From Sycobia sp. Sy_11 (Eukaryota > Arthropoda > Insecta > Hymenoptera > Epichrysomallidae): a stretch of DNA of 64,000 bases. The stretch spans positions 2,766,001-2,830,000 of the forward strand of contig JACCIC010000003.1 of assembly GCA_018907035.1 (NCBI GenBank). The letters are read 5' to 3'. The position numbers were made by a program, and so were the translations under genes. The first letter of the stretch is position 1. Every line of letters begins with the position of its first letter. The notes beneath the pieces are model-generated. The model was not told the origin of the DNA, ran no database searches, and worked only from the letters and a program-made list of their open reading frames with translations. Shown in pieces: positions 12,168 through 30,654 of the stretch.

Positions 12168-14499
12168 GGCCACGAGTTTAACATGCATATTCATATCATT
12201 TAAGCTGTATATATAAAGTATGAAAGATCTGCACAAAAATTAAAAATGATTCATTAAAAATAATTAAATCCGCTATCCAAATCTGCAAAGTAATATGTAA
12301 ACTTATGCTTTGCAATATTGCGATCGATTCATTTTTAAATGTTATTTGAATAAATGTTTGACTATAAATATACTGATAATAATAAAATTTAAAAAGGTAT
12401 TAATAATTCTCGAGTATAAAATTGTTCGGTTGAAATATCGGAACAAATAACTAATGTCTAAGTCTCGCCCTACGATAGCTTCTGGACGCATTAGTAGGTT
12501 GACAGATACCCTAATCTAGAAGTCGTTAAACTTAATTGACAAACGAGACAAGTACGAACAATTAATCAAGTTAAAAAAACATTTTATTTTTGTTCACATC
12601 ACAAATTCTATGAGTTTATTATTGCTAAAACATTCTATTTTATGTGATTGTTTTGGAAAGAATAATAAAGTTCTATTCTAGTAAATTACCTTTGCTTATA
12701 AATCACATTTAAAAAATAAATTTTATTAGTTTTTAAATAACTTGCACAATGAAAAGTAATTTAAAAAATTAAAGAATCTCTTAGTTGATTATTTGTACCC
12801 TTAAAAATTACCTTTTTCAATTATTTCTACAAATATTCGTGCTAATCTTCAATACTGATGACATATGTATAATGCTGGTCAATATTTCATTAGAGTCGTC
12901 TTTAATTATGTGAAGCAAATAAATAAATTTAAAAGACTCATTCTTCAATTCATTATTTTTTACAAATAAAAGATACATAAAGAGTGCATTTTACCAAGAA
13001 AACTAGAACTATAAATTTAATTAAAATGAGTCGTATTTGTGCCGTCACGTACATACAGAACAGACACATTATATGAATTATGTAAACATTAAAAAAGTAA
13101 AGTAGAATTTAAACTGATTGTTAGGAGGGTGTGTATATCCCGTTCATTTTTTTAAAAGATTGGGAATTGGAAAAATTACTAATTAGGCACAAATGTAGTA
13201 TTTTATTTCTTTTATATTATTCGGCAGCTTGTAAGAGAGAAACAGTAAACTGGTATTAATGCAACAACAAAAAATTCATTTATGAAGCATGAATCGCCGA
13301 AGAAAAGCATATACCTGTAAAAAATATATGTGTAAGCAGAGAGGAGTTATTTTTGGTTTTAATCTACAAGATTATAATGAAATCTGTGAAGTAGAAGCTA
13401 TTTCTGAAAAATTAGCCAATTCACTAATTATGAAGAATTTTTCCATCGCGAGCAAAATAACTGGTAGCAGTTGAGGTACGAAAAGGCTTTCTCAAGAAAT
13501 AATGAAGAACTGCTGGGAGCACACGGTTCGTGATAACATGCTAATGAGTTTTTGCAAAGAGGAATATCAAGCATGAACGACGATTTTTCTGTATGTAATT
13601 AATCAAATTAACCATAGAAATATGAAATAAATTTACATTAATGGGAAAATTATTGAAATAGTGAAATAGATATAACTAGATAAGTTACATACATAGATAA
13701 GTACATAAATAGATAAGTTAATTATTGAAACAATGTCATATATATCATAAACAGACAGCAGTCGGATCTAAAAGACAAATAATAAAAGAAGATCAAATCA
13801 TAGTAACTGAGCTAAAAGCGGAATTTGTGCGCCTAATATCCAGACATATGTAAAAAATTCTTTAAAAGATTGATCGATATTGCAATTATAAACGACACCC
13901 TCGAATTGTCAAGGTAAAAAAATCTACGCCAAACTCTTGGGATAATTGAGAAGCCAGATTGCTCCGATGTTCTATTTATTACGGAACACTAAAATATACC
14001 GATTTTCCTTATGTGGTTTTTTATTTCTTGATGCGCAACAATTCACGAGAAAGTTCAAAGGTTTATCTGTCAAATCGTCTGAATTTTTCGTTCAGGAATA
14101 GAAGGCACTGCAATTCCAGGTTATTTTTTTCAGACAAGCTAAAGATCTAAAAGTGTGAATTTACAGATGAATTATATTGGAATTAAAGTGATTTAGAATT
14201 TAATCACGTTGATCCCACATATAATTCTTCTGAATTTTATCTGAAATTTTTATAGGGTGAGCTTCATAAAAATACGTACGCGCTAATTATGATTTTATAA
14301 CGCACATTTTTATTTGTGCCAAGTAAAATAATTAAACTTAGAAAGTCTCTCTGATCAAAGGAAACTTTTAATATGAGCTTAAATTTCATAGATCTCAGCA
14401 TCGCCTAATACGTCTCGGCATCTGAGCTCGATATTATCAAGAAAACGCGGCTCTTAAAAACCTCGAATGCAATTTGATAAAGTAATTCAGTTTGCTTCT

Positions 14500-14760
14500 C
14501 GATCACCCACATTATACCCACGTAATTAGAAGAGCGATCCAATTACGTTGATTCCTTATGTTGAGAAAAATCGCTAGAAGACACCAATTAGAGACTGCTT
14601 TATATCAGCTACGAGACAGATAGCATGTCATTATCATTACTGATTTCGTAAAAGTCTTTGACTCCATATCCAACTTTGTAATCTTTAATGTATTCAAGTG
14701 TACGGAAATACCGACTATGGCTTGTGAGTATATATCTTACTTGAATATGTCACAAAAGTG
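14500..14760 (+). mobile_element. Degenerate LINE reverse-transcriptase remnant
   Basis: A plus-strand frame reads TDFVKVFDSI around 14638-14667, which fits the first catalytic block of non-LTR reverse transcriptases (FIDFxKAFDSI), and is followed by residues resembling the LWxxLxxxGIP stretch. The preceding bases give weaker matches, with frame changes and stops. Only the palm fragment survives. Assignment rests on this one motif, so it is tentative. Confidence 0.42.
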
Positions 14761-15821
14761 GCAGTACATTAATAGTAGCAGAAAACGCATATATGTGCGT
14801 GTTACTAATTAAAAAAACTACCAAACAACGAGACTCTCTATCATTGCATTTATCTAACATTCGTATGAAAAAATTGGTTAAATTTAGAAAAACATAAATC
14901 GGCTGAATACTACAATAAAAACTCTTTTAAAATATTATTAAAAAATATTATTTTCAAATACTACTATAGAATATTTCAATAAAAATATCTCAACCTTAGG
15001 TGGCGAAAATGGTTGTAGAGAATCAAAAACGTGAAATAAAGGTTCCTTTTCACATTTCGTAAGTATATATACTCATTATCAAAATTACTCGCAACTCTAA
15101 AACAATTGTAATTGATTTTAAAATAACTCAGCACATTGTACATATGTATAAAGAATTATAACTTATAAATTATTCATAATTCATGATTATATAAATATAT
15201 ATTTAATAATTTAATAATGTAAAATAAATATCAGGTAGGTACTGAAAGGTAAAAGGAGGTAAAAAAATATAGAATAAAGACAGAACGGTAAATACAATTT
15301 AAAGATATGTATACAATTGACTTACAATGGCACATTAACGCAGATGTGAAAAATTAATGGTAGCATTCAATGGGGTACAATTAAAATATAATTAAATCTT
15401 AGTCGCAATTTACATATCATTAGTGAAATTCTTATTCGTATTCATTGCTTTTAATATTTCTACGATGTTCAAATTATCCAATCTTTAAAATTTATTGATA
15501 TTGTGTAATAATTTATAATTGTACAGGTTTAAATTATAATAATTAAGAATACAATATTCGGAAATAATTATCAAGTTTTTGTTGCGTTTGGTAAACATTA
15601 CATTACACATGTTCATTCTTTTATTTTAAAAACGTTCATTTCGGCCTATATAAATCGTATCCGATAAACTACATTTTTTCCTTTATAATTGATCTTATCT
15701 ATATTATTAAGAAGTAATGATTTTAAATTATTTGTGTTTATATTAACAGATGTAATTCCTAATTGTTTTAGATCATTAGAGATTCGTTCACTTATTAAAG
15801 ATACATAATTAATTAAATGAT

Positions 15822-15914
15822 ATGGAGAACTTAAAGAGCATAGTTAACTTCGACCCCAAAGTCTTTGAAGGCGACACTCCAACAGAATATTATTGTATAT
15901 GGAAAATACATTAA
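15822..15914 (+). other. Small 30-codon open frame of unknown origin
   Basis: ATG at 15822, stop at 15912-15914. The peptide contains NFDPKVFEGDTPTEYY, more balanced in composition than the AT-rich surroundings. No splice partner or domain recognised. It may be a fragment of an old coding insertion. Confidence 0.15.
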
Positions 15915-16560
15915 CGTGTTATTGCACTCTGATCGAGTTGGTTTATCATAATAATAAAATAGGAAACGAATAGGCAGTGCGTGGACAAATTAATAAAAAA
16001 TCCTTTAAATTAAAAATTTTTAATTAAAAATCCTTTAATTAAAATTCACGCAAGCATAAAGAGGAAACGATGACAGTAATGGAAGATGGATGCAACATAA
16101 GATAATACGTCCCCTTTATAAAATCATGATACATTAAAAGTACATGAAACAGAGGGACGAAATTGAGAGTAAATAAAAATTTTACTAATAAGTCATTTAA
16201 CGTAATAAGACTATGTATTTCAATAAATATACCAAAATTTATAAATAATTAAATGTTTTGTTATGGATGACCGACTGTCTATAGGAATTTATACTATAAT
16301 TAATTTACTCTAACTGATATATAGATTTATTTCATTTATTCTATTGAATGAAGCTTTTCAAAATATCGAATTCTAATATTATTTTAATGCTTTATTCCCT
16401 TGTTAAGTAAAAATTGCCGAAAAAAAATTTACTTGCTAGCGGTACACTTTTAAATGATGCTCTAGTACGATTGCAAATTTGCATGCACTATCTAAATAAT
16501 TTTATTTCTCTTATTTCTTGCTTTGAGTAAGATACAGTGAGCAATAGATTAAATAATGTT

Positions 16561-16566
<6 letters not shown>

Positions 16567-16628
<62 letters not shown>
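16567..16628. repeat. (GA)n microsatellite
   Basis: About 30 GA units with one slip near the right end. Confidence 0.95.
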
Positions 16629-16630
<2 letters not shown>

Positions 16631-17144
16631 TAATTAATCTATGATGTAATCTCTAATCAATACGAGGAATATAAAATCCAAAAATCTCGATTATAGCAAG
16701 TAATTATCTCACGTGATTTTAAAATTTTTATTGCCAGTTTAAAGCAGATTTATGGGCCGTATATATAGATTCGCTTTGACGGGTCTACACGTGCTAAAAA
16801 AGTTTCAATGTTATTTTTGCAATGTAGAAGTTTTGCAAACACTTTTCGCGATTTAAATAATGCCTGACTGTATCAAGAAAGGAATGATTTGATTAATATT
16901 AGTTGAGTGCTTAAATTTGTCGAAACGCAAAAAATCTTTAAATTATATATATATTCATTGGGTAATTTAAGATCAATTTATGACCTATCCTCAAGTCTGT
17001 AAGCAACAATATTTCAGACATAGGATAAATACGTAACTACGGTTAAATATTTTGCGCTCTATTGCTTTATTGTATAAAATAAACCCCTTATTAACAGTTA
17101 ACATAATCTTGTATATACACGACGATCTAATTAGTCTAATGAAG

Positions 17145-17149
<5 letters not shown>

Positions 17150-17196
<47 letters not shown>
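17150..17196. repeat. (AT)n microsatellite
   Basis: About 23 AT units. Confidence 0.95.
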
Positions 17197-17199
<3 letters not shown>

Positions 17200-20100
17200 A
17201 TTAGAGTATTTCCGTTTTATTTGTCATAACTCACCGAATCTTATAGAGCATCGAATTTATTCCTTTGTGTCATTAACCGAATAGTTTTAGGTAAAAAATA
17301 TGGTTGTTTTATTAATCTTGCACAATGATCATAACTTTTTTTGTTAAAAGGAACAATTGTATTATTCTCGAAAGTGTTCTCAAAATATAGAGCTGTGGCG
17401 TGATATTTCACGAGGCGATTTATAATTGCACTATAAAATCCAATATTAATATGTTCAAATTTGTAAATTGTAAACAAAGTAGCTATTAAAATAAATTATT
17501 TTTAAAAAAATTATTCTGAAAAGAATTTTGTTTTTTTTTTTATAAGTAAAAAGAAAAGCTGAACATAAGTATCAATTACTCAAAAGCTATTCTCGGTTCA
17601 AAGAAAAGAAAACGAGCTACCGCTGCTGTAAAGATTTTAGGATCGCCAACTAGGAAGAAGACAATTAGAATGTCGAGCACAACTCGCTCTTTTTTTCAAT
17701 ATCCGACATTCTTTTTAGATAAAAATAAACAGTTTAAGGGCGTTCGACCGCTCTTAACCTCTTATACCCGTTATCTATAAAATTCGATAAAAAAACCAAG
17801 TCAAAGCACTATAAATATATAATATAGTATAGATATCCTACCCTCCATTTCATAAATTATTTTACAATAAATAATCCATAAATATTAGAGCAATCAACAA
17901 ATTCATCAGAACTGCACCGTATGTCAACGGTATAACTCAAGATCTACAATACTATATTAATTGGAAACTACGTATAAGCTTGATGTTAACAATTTCAGAT
18001 TGAATTTCCATTGAGGCTGTTATTATACCTATTAATTTTCTTCTTTTTTGCGAATCGGAAAAAGCGTGTATAAAAAAATACAGATTTATCGCTTGTTTAT
18101 TGTCTAACTGAGTATGCACATTATAAATAATGCATGCGCGACAAGAACGAACGGTCAACGTATGAAAACGCGCGTATCACAATATGCCGCGCATTAATTC
18201 ATACTTATATAGACCGATTCCGGGGCATTAAATTGTTCGATGTAAAACTTATTTTTCAACAGTGGGAAACGCTTTATTTTTATTCATAACATTGTCACAT
18301 TGCCTCAGGCGATATTCAAATAAGTCCCGAGCAAGCTTTCAAAACCAATAACATCTGTAATTCAATACGAATAATTTATTAATGTTTTTTTTCTGCTTAA
18401 TATTATATATGTTAAATTATGTGAAATTTAATTGTATCGACATAAGAAAGGATCGTATGACAAAATTAAAAGTTTAGTTATCAGTCCCCTATAAGATCCA
18501 TAAAATGTTCGCTGTATTATATTACAATAATTTTAAATGAAGGATTGATGTAACCTTTTATTAACGAATAATCTTTTAAAGCACGTCGCTGCCTGGTACT
18601 TCGCTAATCGAATGTTCTGCAAGCATCGCTTGTAAAATAAATATTCCTCGATTCTTCTTCGCCAAAGTCGTGATTTATGTAATTGATATCGATTATGAAA
18701 AAATCTCATAGCTTAGGATCTCTAATCCCAATATTCGAATTTAAAGCTCGTGTAGCTATAATTCAAATATTATTGTTGAATAATAATTATTATTTTTTTT
18801 TAGCTGAAAAACCATTATTTTTCGTTTTATCCGTATGCATTCTCAATTATGCGCAACTTAAGATAGACTCTCGTCGTGCCGCTGAAGAGGCGGACAGTAA
18901 AAATTCTCAGCCATGACGATTGAAATATCAAGCATCGAGAGTGCAATTGAGATTGCATCGATTTACATAAAAACAATGAAAAATCTCCTTATACAAAATT
19001 CCTAAGTATCGTTTTTTTTTCTTTTTTTTTATAAGAACATAATCTTATACTGATATTAACTTTGTAGATTGTAAAAAATATACATACATTTACTGATCAA
19101 AACATATATAAGTATTTCAATCTAAAACCGAAAAAACTATAAAATGTACGCTTCAAGATAAAATAGTGACTCTTGATGCGATTTAGTAGAGTTTTACGTA
19201 AGATGAAATATTGTCAGAAAAAAAATCGTTAAAAAACTTAGAAACAATTTATTATTAGATTTAATGCGTATATAATCAGGTTTATTCAGTGAATCTATAT
19301 AAGTACGAAACTATTTGACAAAAAAAAGTTCAATATATGCGCTTAAACACAAATGACATCTTGGCAATCATGATCATTAGCTCTAATTTCGAAGCATTCG
19401 GTAAGTAGATAAACGATGATAATAGAGTAAACTTACAGAAAAAACTCCACATTTCAAAGGTAAATTAAATAATAGCGCATAATAATTATTAAAAATTGTA
19501 AAGGATATTTGACTATTTGTCTATATTCGGTCTCAGCAAAGTAAAAGAATATTTGTTTAGTCTACCATTTGTTAAAAGTATTACAATGTTAAAGATTTTA
19601 GTTCAATATTACCAAATCATACATTTAATAATCGGTCAAGAATTAACAATTTATAATCGGGCATCGTATTCTTTTTTTTGTATTTTATAGTTGCCACTTC
19701 ATGTTTATTAGCATCAGACGTAATTTGGTATTATGAATTATTTAAAGAAAAAGCATAGAAATATTATTTAACATAATCGTATAATATCTAATAATGTAAT
19801 ACAACATAACTTTTACGTAAAAAAAATTTCTATAGTCTTAAAGTAAAAAGACAATTAACGTGACATAATTATTCCTATTCTCGTACGTAATCTTACAGGA
19901 TCTGCATTTTTTTATACAGATATAGTTTAAGCAAAGCTTTCAAATAAAACAAGAGAAGAAAAAATTATTATTATTCTCATAGTGCCTCTGCAAATATACA
20001 CGTCAGCATTGTGTTTCTTTTATCGCTGTAATTTCCAATCTTCAGTAACATGCTTCTTTCAAAAATATTCTTCGCCACGCTGCGTACAACAACAAAAAAT

Positions 20101-20342
20101 TAGACTTCTCTTTTTTACATGCGCTTTGAGATAATGATACAATTCAGAAGTGTTGAATGGAATCGTGACGAGCTGCACATCGACAAGTATTGCGTGATAA
20201 ATACATCTGTCGGATCAACGTGCTCTGCTTATTGCTAACACCTTCAAAATACACGATTTCGTAATACTTTTTGTTCAGCGTCAGTCGATGATAAAATTAA
20301 GATTAAACGGAAACTGATCGTAATTGCTACAAAATGGACGTA

Positions 20343-20344
<2 letters not shown>

Positions 20345-20387
<43 letters not shown>
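20345..20387. repeat. (AT)n microsatellite
   Basis: About 21 AT units. Confidence 0.95.
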
Positions 20388-20390
<3 letters not shown>

Positions 20391-22775
20391 TTAGAAAATG
20401 TCTAGAAGTGAATTAAAATACTTTGATGAATTTTCAATATTACTTGTGTACCCCATACAGGGATGTCAACACTTTGATAATCCGTGAAGACAAATGTCAG
20501 AATTACAACTGAAGTGCAATTTAAACTGAACTAAAAATATTGATATAAGTTTATTTGGCACTCTATACGTTGCAATCAGGCTATAAAAAAGTTATTATAA
20601 TACTACAACTTTGTTGCTCTAAATTTACCTATTACATCCAGCAGCCTCTAAGAAAGAGTCTAAAATTATGCAAAATCAGCTACTCGTTATATATTGAAAG
20701 GTATGGTGTAATAATATACATTTTAAAATAAATTGTTCGCGTAAGCGCATTAACTTCATTCCTTATATAATTACAATTATATCCAAGGACAATAGAATCT
20801 AAATGCTTTTCCTATATCAGCTTAGATAGAATGACCTATATAATTGTAATTTTTTTATTGGAATATTTAATCCACGTGCAGAATGAAAATTAGTATATGT
20901 CATATTGTTACGCAAAAGACGAACACGATTCGTAATTTTGCGTAAAACACGTTACATTTATTTCATGCACGAGACTATGGTAAAATATGTAATTTTGGCT
21001 AGAAAGCTAATACAAGCAAATATATAGATAAACACGTGTTAAACTTCAAATTGTATTTCAAGGATTATGGAAGGTAGATTTAAGTTCCTGTAACCAATTT
21101 TGAAGGACTCTCATTTACAGACAAATCGTATGTATTGCTTGTTTTTACATGCGTAATCTGAGCATGTGCTGCACATGCATATGTAACGAAATGTGCTTAT
21201 TATTTGTATAACCAATCTGGAGAAGTATTAATTTTAAATAAGAATGCGCAATATTTTGATAAATGAGGGTTGCCTTAAGTCTTAAAACTTTACACGGATC
21301 ATTTCGAACGTAATGAGAGTTACCTCGCTCACTCTGAACGCAATCGTTTTCCAAATTCGTTGTATTTTTCTATTTACATATAGTCCAGATGGAAATTACT
21401 CGTTAATCGGATACTGTAGACTCGCATTGTTGGTTAGCTTTACAAAGCTATTTTATTTTACAGCCTTTATAGTATATCAGATAAAGCCTGTACTCTAGAT
21501 CACGAGAATGGCGTAATAACTGAATCTGCCTTTGACAAATAAAACAACTTTTTCAAAACTAACATGACGAATATAGAAGTAAGATAAATTCTTCTTTTAT
21601 TTAATTCGTTGCTGTACAGTTTCGGTAGTTATATTGCATTATTTGTCCAGCCAGCGAAAAGCCAGTATATTAGCAGTAATAGCACATTCAATGTTTGACA
21701 ACTTGAATGTCCAATTCCCCTCTCGAATTCAATGGTCGAGGAGCGAAGATTATTAGATGAGCTCATTTTGGTCTTTAAATTTTAAAGGTCCAGATTTGAG
21801 CGTATAAGATGGAATATCTGGGACAGCGTCCAAAATAATTCACGATCTACGGGCAGTGGTATAGCACTATTGATTTTATTTTAAAGATTAAATTTCTTAA
21901 AATTTTAAATTTTAAAATTGGAAATTTATTAATAAATTGTAGAATTAGCCTTGGATTGTGTCGATACAATGAGGCGAGAACTTGAAATGGCATTAAAATG
22001 AATCTTACATCGTCACGATTACGAGCCATATATGAATAAAGTTGTGTATAAGCTCGACATGTATATTAGACGAATAGGTACCAGTAGATAATAATGAAAG
22101 TTAATAAAGAGTCAGCGAACTAGAACAGTTGAAATTTGTGTAGCATGTAAAAATAGTGATAATATTTTAACAAGTAAACACGATAAAACAAATAATAATG
22201 AAATCTTATATTTTTTACACCTTATTATTTCATTAGTAAATAACAATAAAGAATTTATAAAACTATCTCAATATTAAAAACTTTATCTACTTTAATGTAT
22301 TGTTTATAAATTAGATATTAATATTTTAAATTTAAATTAACATTATAATAAATAACCAAAGTACAATATACAATGACTTCTCAATTCATTCCATGATAAT
22401 TTTAATAAATAATTTTATTTAAAAAATCAAAGCATCGATATCTAGAAATATTAATTCTAATTAATTTACTTTAATATGGGTAGAAAATAAATATAACAAT
22501 TAATTATTTTATATTACTAGACCCCTGAAATTCCTAAAATTATTAGCACATTATCACTATTATATTTCAGTACCTAGTTCAACTGGTTCAATACATTTAT
22601 AGACCGAGTTGTGAAAGATCTCAATTGGCAAAATGTATATAAGCACAAGGGGTGTTATAGTACGCACGATTCATATATAGTTGTCGGATCTAACACCTAA
22701 TTTTAGATCATTCATCGCAAGCAAAATTGTTGAAAGCTTATTATATTATGTGGTTTTAGGTAATACAATTTATAC

Positions 22776-22779
<4 letters not shown>

Positions 22780-22834
<55 letters not shown>
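22780..22834. repeat. (AT)n microsatellite
   Basis: About 27 AT units. Confidence 0.95.
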
Positions 22835-22836
<2 letters not shown>

Positions 22837-23132
22837 TGCATCATTATTCCAATGAATGTTAGTAGAAAATATAAATAATTAAATTAAAGGTGCTATTAAT
22901 GAATTGTCGAGAAACAATGTTTTGTTAGATTTTATTAAAGATAAAAGGTTAAAAGTATAATAGTGACTGATCATCTGAATACATATATTCAAACATGCTA
23001 ATTTATATTTATAATAAATAAATACTGCCGGTGTAACATATGGATATATAGAGAAGCCTGTATTTAAAAAGCTAAATTAATAAATTAGAGGCATGGACAC
23101 TTTAATAAAAATTAAATTGTAGAATAAATCAA

Positions 23133-23136
<4 letters not shown>

Positions 23137-23182
<46 letters not shown>
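23137..23182. repeat. (AT)n microsatellite
   Basis: About 22 AT units. Confidence 0.95.
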
Positions 23183-23185
<3 letters not shown>

Positions 23186-23589
23186 CTTAAAGATACAATC
23201 TAATATAAAGAATTACATATATGTATGGCATTTTCATATTGGTAAAATACAATTCGCATATAATTTTATGACATTCTACATGTATTAGAGTTGATTTGCT
23301 CATAAATGCTATTTTAGAATACATTTAATTTCAATACTTAATTAATTATTTTGTTCAAACAAAATAATTGTTTGACATTCGTGTAAAAATAGAATTCTAA
23401 GAATTAATATGTAAAATAATGGATAACATTAAATTACTATTTTCTTATACTATTCGAAATGATGCAATTACACGAATATTTATGGCATTCGATTTACACT
23501 TGACAAATTTAATTTAAGAATATTTTTTTTTACTTTTTAAAAAAAAGGTATTTAGAATACTATAAAATATGTAGCTCGTTAATATGTTA

Positions 23590-23590
23590 T

Positions 23591-23667
<77 letters not shown>
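23590..23667. repeat. (TA)n microsatellite
   Basis: About 38 TA units with one CATA interruption. Confidence 0.95.
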
Positions 23668-23669
<2 letters not shown>

Positions 23670-25662
23670 ACACAATTAAAGTTTATAAATATAAATATTA
23701 AAATTTGTTATAACATGCATTTGTATAGTGCAGGTTTATGCATTTATCGGTTATAGAAAAAGTTTCATAAAAATAAATTTGTTCTATATTATATAAATGT
23801 TAATATCAAGATAAGAGACCACAAAAAATAAGCATGTATAAAATTTTTCTAGAAAGATGTAAAAATTTAAGATATTTTAGAAAATATAATTTCATTATTT
23901 TTGTACCAATAGTTCTATCCCAGATTTATTATGGACATTTAATTTTGTTGGGATAATGTATATTACTATAGTTTTAAATAAATATGAAACACTTCAATTT
24001 ATTCTTCATAATCCTAAAAAATTATGAGAAATTATTTCTATTTTCCTAAATGAAAAACATAGAAGAATTTTAGTAAAGTGGCAAGCCAATGTATTAATTA
24101 CTATCATTTAAAATAATTAAACTAGCCTTTTCATTTTATTATTTAAAATTTACATTTTACATCTTAAATTCTACTATGCTTTTTAGAAACTCTATATTAT
24201 ATTTATAATCTCTTAAAACAATTAGTAACAGTTCATTTCTCTTTGATTGGAAGGGATTATCACATCAGTATTTTTTTTACATAAATTTAACATATTTATA
24301 ATACTTTTCTTCTTAACAAATGCAAATTACTTTTCGTGCTTTTAAATCTTTTTTTACATAGATCATATAGAGGTTTAACATTAAATGTTTATAACATTTT
24401 TACTGATCCCCCGTTGAATTACTTACATATAATCATTTAGATCCTCACAAAAACATGATAAGATAGCTCCTCAAAGTGTAAAAGAGTCGGATCAAAATAA
24501 AATTAGACGCACTCTTTTATGCTGTATGTTTTGAAAAACAAGTCGATATTGTTTAATATTCAAAATACGAAGTAGATAATTGAAATAACAATGCTAAATA
24601 TAGCAAAATATTAAAATTCATCCGCTGACGATCGATAGATACATAAGAAAAACGAGATATAGAAAAAGCAAATTTTCATTACTACTAAATTCTTTAGAAG
24701 ATGTTATAAAGCCAAATAAAATTAAAATATATTTATTATATTTACAAAATATCTGTAATACGTTTGTCGTGTATTATTTTCGAATGTGACCTTATGTCTA
24801 TACGTAATTTCATAATAAAAATAAAAATATTATAAATTACGAAAGATCCCCTAATTATTATTGAAATTATGAAATTCGTTTTGTAAATGGTTAAAAATTA
24901 TAGCTGCATGCAGTGTCTATTTCATAAGCAGACTCAGAGTAAGACTATACAAGTCTATAGTGTAACAAATTTGGAGGCAGAATGTTTTATGTTTCGTAGA
25001 CTATTAAATGATTTATATATTTATACCTAAATATTATTAAGTATTCAGAAACACTAATTAAATATGCCGTTAGATAATGGTTGATTTTTCAACTGAATAT
25101 AGAACTTTAGTATTATATAGTGAAAACCGTTACATTGGTGTACTGACAAGAGTGAGCTAAATACATACATGTAACAATTAGTATTTTGGTTGTAATACGT
25201 TAGCGTTAAGAAATTTTATGCGTTAACATCTGCAGTGTATACACATATAATATCTATAATCGAGGTTTGAATTATTTCAGCTGAAGTCTCCAGTATATTA
25301 CGTTCCTGATGCAGAACATTATTACATTGTCTAGACTAGTCTAGACTGAAAAACATGTTTAATTTGAAAGTTTGGGGGGGGGGAAGGGTTGTTGTATGCT
25401 TTGCGTACTTGTAATTATTATCATAAATAACTAATCTATAATTTGCGTAGTCGCCTGTATTTGTAGCATGGAAACAGGAAAAGTGACTTGCTTTTTTATA
25501 TATGTCTCTTTATCATCGAATTTACAGCCGGCCTTCATAACCTAATTGACTGAATTTCATCATTAGACAGATTTTTATCAAATACATTTAAAAATATTCT
25601 GCTTAAATTATAATTAAACGCAATAAAAATTATTACATCATGTTTTCCGAATGTACATTATA

Positions 25663-25668
<6 letters not shown>

Positions 25669-25728
<60 letters not shown>

Positions 25729-25731
25729 ATT
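25669..25731. repeat. (TA)n microsatellite
   Basis: About 30 TA units with one TTATAT slip near the right end. Confidence 0.95.
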
Positions 25732-26207
25732 TGTAAGCTTCAGCTTACTTTGATTTATATTAGTTAATATATTATTGATATTTTATCAGCTATTACATAT
25801 TAATATAGCCAAAAATATTTCTGCATCATCTCTACTAAATCGTAGAATTATAAACTAATCTAAAAATTAATATATCGATCCCCTAGTTCATAAGCATGCT
25901 AGTTACAGGATAAAAGCGGTATGAGTTGATCATTAGTGCCTAAAATAAGTTACAATTTTACAAAAAAAGTAATTAATACGACGGCGAACAAGGGTATTTA
26001 ACTCCTAAATGTTGAAAGAGGCGTCAAAATCTGAATAACCTACTTTCAACAAATGTATAAGTTCGCTGCTGTTTGCACGATTTTTAAAAGCTTTCACTTT
26101 GAACTTTTACTTGGCTTCAAATTTTTGAGGAGCTACCTTAAAAATGGCGACTTCATAATGCGATAAAATTAAACATTACTTCATAATTCATAATCGTTGT
26201 TTGTAGA

Positions 26208-30505
<4,298 letters not shown>

Positions 30506-30610
30506 TATACACGGCTACGTTATACGTTATACGATATACGCTTACTACGATATTATGTGCCGTCGTGTGCTTACCGCGCTGTATTATGATACAGCGTGCA
30601 GGAGGCTTTC

Positions 30611-30613
<3 letters not shown>

Positions 30614-30647
<34 letters not shown>
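30614..30647. repeat. (AT)n microsatellite in gene 2 5' region
   Basis: About 16 AT units, roughly 110 bp upstream of the gene 2 start codon. Gene 1 has a similar tract near the same place. Confidence 0.95.

Positions 30648-30654
<7 letters not shown>

Larger units (their letters stand above)
11700..26200. other. Large gene-poor AT-rich block between genes 1 and 2
   Basis: I found no convincing gene in this 14.5-kb block. It holds several (AT)n tracts, one (GA)n tract, a reverse-transcriptase remnant near 14.5 kb, a small isolated open frame at 15822, and an 18-bp perfect palindrome at 25329-25346. Open frames such as 13289-13474 and 13959-14150 match nothing I know. Confidence 0.45.

Noticed and set aside
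13289..13474. 61-codon plus-strand frame with Cys/Lys-rich start
   Set aside because: A transposase or zinc-finger relic was considered, but no motif spacing fits.
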